Source: JAHBNG01 sp039028975
Lineage (GTDB): Bacteria > Chloroflexota > Anaerolineae > Caldilineales > Caldilineaceae
Length of the DNA: 64,000 nucleotides
NCBI GenBank assembly: GCA_039028975.1
Contig: JBCCHB010000062.1
Span: forward strand, 24,964 to 88,963
Direction: 5' to 3'
Of this stretch, positions 32,207-39,793 are shown one piece after another. The translations under genes and the position numbers were made by a program. Each line of letters starts with the position of its first letter. The stretch's first letter is position 1. The notes under the pieces are model-generated. The model saw only the letters and a list, made by a program, of their open reading frames with translations, had not been told where the DNA came from and ran no database searches.

Positions 32207-33808
32207 ATGCAAAAATCTTATCTCAACCCCATGACCGGTCACGGTCCGTTTTGGGAAGAAGCAGATCAGCCTCACCCTAACATCATCTTTGTCAGCATGG
32301 ACATGGTGCCTGTCGATTTTTATCGAGGGTGGCCGGATCGGATCCGACCGCGTACTCCTAATCTGGATAGGCTTGCAGGCGACGGGGTATCCTTTGAAAA
32401 TGCCTTCTGCACCTCCCCCTTATGTTCGCCGTCTCGCGCGTCCTACCTAACAGGGCGCTACCCATATATCACCACCAACAGTGAACGGGGCCATGACGGG
32501 CATGAAGTGCATCTACGTCAATCTGATATAATCTTCCCAGAATATTTGAAGGCTATCGGTTATCAGGTGCGCCATGTTGGGAAATGTCATGCTGGCCGCC
32601 AAAAGTTTGTGGAGGTCTTTGGTGAAAATGCATCTCCCTGGGACCGCTGGTCCCCGCCCTGGTATGATGATGATGGATATGCCCTCTTTTTACGGGATCT
32701 GGATTTGAAGCGTTTCGAATTTGAAAGAGAGATCTATGGTCGTGATCCATCAGGGTATGGAAAAGGAAATTTTTACGGTGGTTGGTTGGCTCCTCAACGG
32801 TGTGAGCCGTTCCCTATGGAGGCAACCTATCCCTTCTATTTGATTCACAAAGCTCTCGGCACAATGAACGCTCTGCCCAGCTTGAATCAGCCCTTCTATC
32901 TCCAGCTCGACTTCTTTGGCCCCCACCAACCTTTTGCCATTCCTGGGGACATGGCAGAGCGAGAGAGGGAATTACGCGCAGAGCTACACTTGCCAAGTTC
33001 TTATCAGGCACTTCTCGATAATAATTTCCAAATTCTAGAGCCAGAGCCACGGATCTATCGCCTCTACCGCAAGAATTGGGGTTTGCAGGATCCGGAGACG
33101 GTCAAAGATTATCTTGTCGCCCACATCCTTCAATTTGAATTGCTGGATGAAGCACTGGGGCGGCTAATGACTTTTCTGGAGAACCACGGGCTTTATAACG
33201 ACGCCTGGTTCTTCTACATTGCTGATCATGGCGAGATGAACTGTGAAAATGGTCTCATCGACAAGGGGGCCTATTTGAATCCTCGGGTCATGCGCGTACC
33301 GATTGTGGTAAAGCCGCCCAGCGAGATTCGTCTTCCCGAAATCATCGATACGCCGGTTTCACTGCTTGATTTGGCACCGAGCATACTCTCAATCGCGGGC
33401 GTGAAGACAGATGCTAGACTGGACGGTGCTGATCTTTTGACCACGGTTGCGGAAGGAGAGCGAGAAGAAAAACCGATTCTCTGCGACGTTTGGAGCCACA
33501 CCATGCCCAATCCCTGTATCGGTATGATCTTCCAGGCGGATAGTGATGGCCAGCGCTATATGTTTACCTACAACGCCAGCGACGAACTAGACGAACTCTA
33601 CCGGCTGGATGGAAAGGATGAGTTGACTAATCTACTGTTGGATGATACAGCAGCAGATGTTGCGGCCGAAGCGATCCTCAAGATGGAGCAGGTACTGAAA
33701 AAAGATCCGCGCTGGAAATCCTACGCTGCCTTCTTCGCCTTAGAGTATGCAGAGAAGTTGGGTGCGCCCCAAGGCGAGCGACAGCTCTTTGAAGGCCAAA
33801 GCCTTTGA
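32207..33808 (+). CDS. Type I sulfatase (formylglycine-dependent)
   Basis: 533 residues. PNIIFVSMDMVPVDF (near 24-38) is the first metal-binding strand, though the usual paired DD is replaced by MDM. The hallmark CSPSRASYLTGRYPY is present with Cys73, to be converted to formylglycine. Further active-site patterns are HVGKCHAG near 123, GPHQPF near 240 and IADHGEM near 340. There is no signal peptide, so it is probably cytoplasmic. The substrate cannot be named: alkyl, aryl or sugar sulfates, or phosphonate monoesters as in the related PMH group. No ribosome site is obvious before ATG 32207. No sulfatase-maturing enzyme gene is seen in the window. Confidence 0.88.
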   Translation: MQKSYLNPMTGHGPFWEEADQPHPNIIFVSMDMVPVDFYRGWPDRIRPRTPNLDRLAGDGVSFENAFCTSPLCSPSRASYLTGRYPYITTNSERGHDGHEVHLRQSDIIFPEYLKAIGYQVRHVGKCHAGRQKFVEVFGENASPWDRWSPPWYDDDGYALFLRDLDLKRFEFEREIYGRDPSGYGKGNFYGGWLAPQRCEPFPMEATYPFYLIHKALGTMNALPSLNQPFYLQLDFFGPHQPFAIPGDMAERERELRAELHLPSSYQALLDNNFQILEPEPRIYRLYRKNWGLQDPETVKDYLVAHILQFELLDEALGRLMTFLENHGLYNDAWFFYIADHGEMNCENGLIDKGAYLNPRVMRVPIVVKPPSEIRLPEIIDTPVSLLDLAPSILSIAGVKTDARLDGADLLTTVAEGEREEKPILCDVWSHTMPNPCIGMIFQADSDGQRYMFTYNASDELDELYRLDGKDELTNLLLDDTAADVAAEAILKMEQVLKKDPRWKSYAAFFALEYAEKLGAPQGERQLFEGQSL

Positions 33809-33890
33809 AGCTCCATTTTTAGAACCGAGCTGCATTACGGATTGAGGTACAGTTGGAGTCGACTCGTCGGAGAAAGTGAGTGGAAAAGCT

Positions 33891-33919
33891 TGTAGGCCAC
33901 CTTTGAAAAGTGACCTACA
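33891..33919. terminator. Hairpin between convergent genes, possible bidirectional terminator
   Basis: TGTAGGCCAC (33891-33900) pairs with GTGACCTACA (33910-33919) over 10 bp with one G-T-type mismatch and a 9-nt loop. It lies between the ends of the sulfatase (plus) and the secreted protein at 33966 (minus). A T-run is poor on both sides, so termination is only suggested by position. Confidence 0.45.
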
Positions 33920-33965
33920 GCATCTATCTGATCATTTCTACGAAGCAGATGAATCCGGTGCCAAT

Positions 33966-36212
33966 CTACTGGGTATACCCCACATAGTATCCAAATTCAC
34001 TGTCCTTTCCCACCATTGATTCTGCTCCGATTGGCGTGTATGAACCTGTAACCGTTGCCGTTAGTCTGGTAGGGCCTGCTTGGGCACTTAGGGTATTGAC
34101 AAGACATACTGTTTGAGTCTCCCCTGGGGCTAACGATGCTGGAAGCGTACAGTAACCCACTCCGCCATTATCAATCACTAGATTCGTGATCGGAACGTTG
34201 CCCCGATTGGTTAAACGATATTCGACAGTAAGGATGCTCCCCGCAGTCGTCCAGACGCCAGGCGGGATGGTCGCAATAGCGCCATTGATCACAATGTCCA
34301 GCTCAATGTCAATTCGATGATGACCCGTGTGCCAATGCCCAATCTGCAGGGGATTGGTGTGATTCGTAGCGGCAAAGACTGACCCAACGTTGTTGAGGTA
34401 TTGGCTATGCCCTTTGGCGGAACAGGCAGCTACGTCCCCTTGATTTAGATGAGTCTGTCCGCCACAATCGATTTGGACATTCTCCCCCGCATGGACAGTC
34501 ACGTTTTGCAGCGCAGCTTGACCGATGTTTGTGGCTGTATATTGCCAGGTAACATCAGGTAATTTGCTAGCCGTTAACGCTGGTGCACTGCATGTAACTA
34601 TGATCCGGTCGCTATCTTGATCTGTCAGCTCTTCTCTCGTCGTCACAACCGTTTCATTGTCAACTTGGAATGACTTCTTGCGATAAATTTTCCCACCTTC
34701 ATTTTCATCCCGAACGCCGCAGGCTTGCACAGACTCTAAGTCACTCTTGCTGAACCCTGAAAGCGGCTCGGCTGATGTAGGAGATACAATGTGAACTTGG
34801 CGAGTTTCTCCTGGTTGCATGTCGCCCCACTGACAGGTCATCTGATTCTCTTGGATGAGACAGCCAGCATCAGAGTGGAGGACGTCGATAGCCCAACTGT
34901 AGCCGACATGGGTAGGCAGTGAATCAGTCGTTATCACGTCGTGGGAAATGGCCTCACCGGTAGCGGTTACCCAGATTGTGAAACCGATGGGTTGGCCTGC
35001 CTGGACTTCTTTGGAATCCGCAACTTTACGCGTTTTGATACCAGGCTCTTTGATTTCAGCCAGAGGTATTTGAGTCGCCAGGCCGATCCATACAGCACTG
35101 ACGCCTTTGGGCTGTTCTTGATCAATGGATGCAATCTGGAAACAGGCATGGGAGTCGCCTCGATTTACATTGATGTTGCTTTTGAAGTTATCAAATTCTC
35201 CCTCATCAGAAACCAGCGGGTAGGGTGACGTAGCGGAATCAAACGGTATCTGTTTGCCAAGATTATTGGTGAGCAACTCGTTCGGTTTGTCGTTGGATCC
35301 GGTTATATAGACAATATCATTTGGACGATGTGCTTCGTTTGGCAGATACGCTTCAACCCCGCCAACAAACATATGTACATCTAGGGTACGCTCTATTTCG
35401 CTATCTGGCGCAAAATCGACGCAGGAGACCTCTGAGTTGGGACCATTAGGGGCAGTCCGTTTTGCATAGAAGCTGTCAAGACCAAACTGGATGTTCACTT
35501 GGCTAAGCGGGCAGGAATCCCCTTCATAGACAACCAGCAATCCTGCTCCATGTTCAGCATCCTTATTTCCATTGTGAGGGAGAGATTTCAAGTCAGATGT
35601 CGTAATACGATAGGTTCCATCGGTTCCATTTAGCGGAGAGTTTTGTCCTATTAGCTCAGGCATTGATCGATGATATGAATACCAAGTCAATTCTTCCTCT
35701 GTCTCCACATCAACATATTTGCGGAACTGGTAGTGAGCCTGCTCAGCAACCGCCTTGATGATGCTGCCATCCTCTAGCGTCAGGGAGATGGTGTCATCGC
35801 CATTGGCGGAAATTTCTTCGGGGCTAGCTGTACCAGGATTCAACATAGCATAACGACCAGACCAGAAGAGATGGGCCGCTACCGGAACCCCTTTACGAGG
35901 AATTGTCCAAGAACCGCTACCGTTCTGATACATATCCGCACCGACTGACTCGACACAGTAGTGGCCCCTGGCCAACGTTTGTACATCATGGAGCGCTTCG
36001 TCCCGTGGTTCGGCTACGTTTGGCGACTGAGCAAAAATTGGGGAAGGGAGCAATCCCATCAGCAGGATGAACAGAACTGCTGGCCATATGATTGATATGA
36101 AACGACCATACAAAGCGGATTGTGAGCGGCTTGAACTCATTACCCTCGGTCCGATTACTCTAGAATCCATTGATAGAGTCTTGCTTGATGAATTTGTGAA
36201 CGCGTGAATCAT
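33966..36212 (-). CDS. Secreted DUF11/CARDB-like repeat protein
   Basis: 748 residues from ATG 36212, with AAAGGA 7 nt upstream. A long basic N-region precedes a hydrophobic signal core (about 38-58) ending in FAQ, a likely cleavage site. The N-terminal half (about 75-400) is a unique beta-rich domain with several cysteines. The C-terminal half holds DUF11-like modules (KVADSKEVQAGQPIGFTIWVTATGEAISHDVITTDSLP; TWQYTATNIGQAALQNVTVH; LTVEYRLTNRGNVPITNLVIDN). Such modules are extracellular adhesion or surface-layer building blocks. It ends near GYYVGYTQ, without a sortase signal or PEP-CTERM-like tail. It lies downstream of a second DUF11 protein in the same orientation. Confidence 0.78.
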   Translation of the reverse strand: MIHAFTNSSSKTLSMDSRVIGPRVMSSSRSQSALYGRFISIIWPAVLFILLMGLLPSPIFAQSPNVAEPRDEALHDVQTLARGHYCVESVGADMYQNGSGSWTIPRKGVPVAAHLFWSGRYAMLNPGTASPEEISANGDDTISLTLEDGSIIKAVAEQAHYQFRKYVDVETEEELTWYSYHRSMPELIGQNSPLNGTDGTYRITTSDLKSLPHNGNKDAEHGAGLLVVYEGDSCPLSQVNIQFGLDSFYAKRTAPNGPNSEVSCVDFAPDSEIERTLDVHMFVGGVEAYLPNEAHRPNDIVYITGSNDKPNELLTNNLGKQIPFDSATSPYPLVSDEGEFDNFKSNINVNRGDSHACFQIASIDQEQPKGVSAVWIGLATQIPLAEIKEPGIKTRKVADSKEVQAGQPIGFTIWVTATGEAISHDVITTDSLPTHVGYSWAIDVLHSDAGCLIQENQMTCQWGDMQPGETRQVHIVSPTSAEPLSGFSKSDLESVQACGVRDENEGGKIYRKKSFQVDNETVVTTREELTDQDSDRIIVTCSAPALTASKLPDVTWQYTATNIGQAALQNVTVHAGENVQIDCGGQTHLNQGDVAACSAKGHSQYLNNVGSVFAATNHTNPLQIGHWHTGHHRIDIELDIVINGAIATIPPGVWTTAGSILTVEYRLTNRGNVPITNLVIDNGGVGYCTLPASLAPGETQTVCLVNTLSAQAGPTRLTATVTGSYTPIGAESMVGKDSEFGYYVGYTQ

Positions 36213-36398
36213 TTTTCTGTCCTTTCAAAGATAGATTGGTAAGATACTTGATTGGGATTGTTGGGAAATCCTCTCTGCTCTCAGTATGGTGAACCGGCGA
36301 CGAGGAAGCGATGTGAGAGCGACGAGAGAGCGTCGGAAGAGCGTCGAGAATAAGCTAGGCAAGAGGTTGTAATCGTTGATAGAGAGAAAAATGAACAC

Positions 36399-36430
36399 AA
36401 AAAGAGGATGACGCTAGCCACCCTCTTTTA
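36399..36430 (-). terminator. Likely Rho-independent terminator after the 1043-residue secreted protein
   Basis: On the minus strand AAAAGAGG pairs with CCTCTTTT and the stem continues inward with G-T pairs to a small TAGC loop; a short T-run follows. It is 75-106 bp past the stop of the gene ending at 36505 and before the start of the next minus-strand gene at 36212. Confidence 0.6.
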
Positions 36431-36504
36431 TACTGCCTATATATTTGTCATTTCTGCCCAGCCCGATGGAAGGCTAGATAAGCCGTAGGTGCGGTTTGTA
36501 TCGG

Positions 36505-39500
36505 CTAATGATTGACTAACGGTAGGTAGATGGCAGTAAATTGTTGAAGTTGATCCATAATCCCAGCATCCCAGGTCTGATCGAGCAGTTGTCCCTCAGG
36601 ATTGATGCGGAAGTAGTGGGTGCGAGCCTGGTTAGGGTCAGGCGCCCACTCTCCCACAGCATCGTTATCTAAATTTTCATCAACTCCTTGATTGGCCTCT
36701 TCCCAAAGCCCTGAGAATTTATCAAAGAGTAGATAGTAGTCGCCTGGTTCTAGCTGGGTGAAGCGATAGGTACCATTGGGATCTGTAAATAATGTATTGA
36801 CTTTATTCCCGTCGCTATCATAAAGACTTACAGGCATCCCCGATAGACCAATTGCCTTTGGACTTGCAGCAGAAACCCCATTGCCACTTGGTTGATCTGC
36901 ATTGTAGACAAGACCGCCAATTTCTTGATGGTCATAACCGTGGTAGAAGACCACATCTTCGGTACGGACTGGTGTTCCACTCTCTGCTTCTACACCCTGA
37001 ACCACAATCACTTGGTTTTGTTCCGCTACTGTCACTGCACGAGTGGCTGTACAGATAACCGACTCACCTGCTGGTAGTTCGCTTGTTGGGCAGGCAAGGG
37101 ATTCACCCTCATTATCACTGACTGTGGATCCTTTGACCCGAGCCGTTATATTTTGTAGAGTCGTTGAACCTTTATTGGTAAGGGTGTAGGTCCAAAAAGC
37201 TTGTTGACCAACCGGTAACATAGCGGCTTGGAATGAGTGAATCGGTGCTTCATTCAGTGCAATTGCGATACGAACGGTGTCAATGGGCGTTGCGGCAACC
37301 GTTGCAGTCACTTCCGTGCCCTCATCGACTGATTTGGCGGTGACCTGGATTGCTTTGGCATATTCCGCCTCAGGGCCAGAGGCTGGACAGGAAATGTTCT
37401 CTCCAGGTGATAGATCACTCTGGCCGAAGCAATTGACGATTACTTCGTTGCTGGCGTGAAAGACCAGGTTGGAGAGTGGCACACCACCTGTATTGGTTAC
37501 GGTATAGGTCCAATCCATGGTGGAACTCTTCTCCAACTTTACAGCGGCTGCCTCTCCAAAATAGTGGCTGGGATCTTCATCGTTGACTGCGGCGCTACCA
37601 TCGACGGGTAGGCCGCTGACTTTACCGATATTCTCATACTGGCCTACAGCAGCAACACCGCTTGCTCTACAAGTCATGCTCTCATCGATATCCAGCGTAC
37701 TCTGCGGGCAAAAGATGGTCGCGACCTTGTCATCCGTTACCACAACGTTTGTTAAATCAATGTTACCGATGTTCGTTACTAGGTAGGTCCAGTAGACAGG
37801 GTAACCCGGTTCAATGGTAGGACCAGGCACATTATCGGCATCTTCAGGGGCTTGTCCAGCGCCGTTGGTAAATTTTTCGATGTCGACTGCCGGTCGCGTG
37901 CCATAGTAATGGCTAGGATCCGTATCGGTAACGTTGCGGCTGCCATCAACAGGCGATGCAGTGACAATGCTATTGTTTGCATACTGGCCTAAAGTTGCGG
38001 TTCCAGACTGGATACAGGTCATGGATTCGCCCACAGCAAGTCTGTCCTGAGGGCATTGGATATGCCCCTCTTTGTCGTCGGTGACTTGTACATTCTGTAA
38101 GTCAAGCTGACCGATATTACTGACGACGTAAGACCAGGTTACCTGTAACCCTTCCCGAATATAAGGGCCAGGTCTACTGTCGGCGTCCTGGGGCGCTTGT
38201 CCTGGGCCATTGGTGGTCTTTTCAATATCAACACGAGCCGTGCGTGCGTGGTAGTGGCTGGGATCGCTATCGGTAACATCCGGCTGACCATCAATCGGCG
38301 TACCAACGACGGTACTCATATTGACGTAGTCGCCAGCCACTGCCATACCCGTTGCCACACAGGTCATCGACTCATTGACCTGCAGTGTGCTTTGGGGACA
38401 GGTAATAACACCCTCTTTATCATCGGTGACTTGCACGTTCTGTAGGGCAATTTCACCACTGTTCCGAACCACATAGCTCCAGGTAACTTGGTCACCGACT
38501 TTGATATAAGGGCCAGGACCAATGTCGGCATCCTCAGGTACCTGGCCAGGACCACTGGTCGCCTTTTCTATATCGATATTGGGAATCAAATCGGGCATCA
38601 ATGAGGCGCAGGCTAGTCCTTCTACATCGATGGCTGGCCCATCAAATTTGAATAGCTCAGTAGCCAGAATTGGGTCACTTGCACTAGAGGCAGAAGCATA
38701 GTGGATCTCAAAGAGTCTATTACCATATTGATTGCCGTCAACATTTTCCCCTGTGCTGCCAATGAGCTTGCGGAGACCATTGGCATTCCAAAAGGCAAAC
38801 CCTTCTATATCCTCTATAGTTTTCTCTAGATTGGCTTGACTCTTAATGATACCAATTCGGTTAAAGACGCCACTTTCCATATCGATAGTGACCAAAGTCG
38901 ACCCCTTACCGCGATTGTTGGCTAGGCCTAGCAATTTGGGTGGTGATGAGCCATCTGGACCAAAATCAAAGAGTAAGTCGTCGATATCGAGCAGAGGAGC
39001 TTGAAGATGGCTATCCTGCAGAACGAGATGGTCCTGTCCATCGAATAGTTCAGAGATGATTTGGCCTGTTTCCACATGAATAGCGAATAGCAGATCTGGC
39101 TGGTCCATTCTACGGAAGACCGCCATCATGAGGTCTGGCTGGTTTGGGTTGTAGGCTAGGCTATCTACATCATTGATCTTAAGCGTTGTTTCGCCCATCT
39201 CAATGTTGCCAATGGGGCGCTCCATCGGTACAAATACGCCAGATGTGGTATTGAATTCACCAAACCATTTATCCTCTACGCCATACAGAGAACTGTTTGG
39301 GCCGAGGGCAATCGTTTCCGTACTGTTGGCGAAAGTTAAGCCAATCTCAGAAACAGTTCCGGTAGCCGGATCGATCTTCAACAATGTATTATCGACTGGA
39401 TTTCCTTTGCTTCTCTCATCGGAAATCCCGTAACAGACATATGGATCATATTGATGGGTTCCTGCTTGGGCAGCTACCTGGGCAGATGCCTGAGCAGTGT

Positions 39501-39636
39501 CCTGGGGCAAGAGTAACAGCAAAGCAAATAAGAGCAGTAGATTACCAATGCTACTAAGGAAGAACTGCCGGAAACGAAATGGGATAAAACAAAATGAGGC
39601 AAAGCGAAATGAGGTGAAACGAATAGAATGTACCAT
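36505..39636 (-). CDS. Secreted DUF11-repeat protein with SdrD-B-like domain and C-terminal YLPLV motif
   Basis: 1043 residues from ATG 39636 (AGGAGAGAAAAC upstream). The N-terminus is an unusual FRF/SFRF repeat (about 5-25) followed by a hydrophobic signal core (LLLLFALLLLL) and AQA. Residues 60-340 form a beta-rich domain with propeller-like segments (LLKIDPATGTVSEIG; LVTIDMESGVFNRIG). Three near-identical ~115-residue DUF11 modules follow (each IEK.T.GPGQ.PEDAD...VTDDKEG...DPSHY), then two diverged modules. A SdrD-B/Cna-B-like domain follows at about 900-1030 (GLSGMPVSLYDSDGNKVNT, DPNGTYRFTQLEPGDYYL). The last residues IYLPLVNH match a short C-terminal signature I associate with exported Chloroflexota proteins. 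Probably a cell-surface or matrix protein. Confidence 0.82.
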   Translation of the reverse strand: MVHSIRFTSFRFASFCFIPFRFRQFFLSSIGNLLLLFALLLLLPQDTAQASAQVAAQAGTHQYDPYVCYGISDERSKGNPVDNTLLKIDPATGTVSEIGLTFANSTETIALGPNSSLYGVEDKWFGEFNTTSGVFVPMERPIGNIEMGETTLKINDVDSLAYNPNQPDLMMAVFRRMDQPDLLFAIHVETGQIISELFDGQDHLVLQDSHLQAPLLDIDDLLFDFGPDGSSPPKLLGLANNRGKGSTLVTIDMESGVFNRIGIIKSQANLEKTIEDIEGFAFWNANGLRKLIGSTGENVDGNQYGNRLFEIHYASASSASDPILATELFKFDGPAIDVEGLACASLMPDLIPNIDIEKATSGPGQVPEDADIGPGPYIKVGDQVTWSYVVRNSGEIALQNVQVTDDKEGVITCPQSTLQVNESMTCVATGMAVAGDYVNMSTVVGTPIDGQPDVTDSDPSHYHARTARVDIEKTTNGPGQAPQDADSRPGPYIREGLQVTWSYVVSNIGQLDLQNVQVTDDKEGHIQCPQDRLAVGESMTCIQSGTATLGQYANNSIVTASPVDGSRNVTDTDPSHYYGTRPAVDIEKFTNGAGQAPEDADNVPGPTIEPGYPVYWTYLVTNIGNIDLTNVVVTDDKVATIFCPQSTLDIDESMTCRASGVAAVGQYENIGKVSGLPVDGSAAVNDEDPSHYFGEAAAVKLEKSSTMDWTYTVTNTGGVPLSNLVFHASNEVIVNCFGQSDLSPGENISCPASGPEAEYAKAIQVTAKSVDEGTEVTATVAATPIDTVRIAIALNEAPIHSFQAAMLPVGQQAFWTYTLTNKGSTTLQNITARVKGSTVSDNEGESLACPTSELPAGESVICTATRAVTVAEQNQVIVVQGVEAESGTPVRTEDVVFYHGYDHQEIGGLVYNADQPSGNGVSAASPKAIGLSGMPVSLYDSDGNKVNTLFTDPNGTYRFTQLEPGDYYLLFDKFSGLWEEANQGVDENLDNDAVGEWAPDPNQARTHYFRINPEGQLLDQTWDAGIMDQLQQFTAIYLPLVNH

Positions 39637-39793
39637 GTTTTCTCTCCTGTTGTTGAATTAGATATTTACGACTCGTCTCTTAACAAGAGCCATTGTCTAA
39701 TATCAACGTCGAGAGAACGACGAGACATTCATTGTGAAGAATCGATAACGTGAAAGATAAAGATAAGAATGTAGAAAAAGCGTTGGAAAATGT

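Noticed and set aside
32207..33808. Sulfatase as a tailoring enzyme of the guanidino cluster
   Set aside because: It is more than 5 kb away behind unrelated genes and a two-component system; nothing ties it to the pathway.
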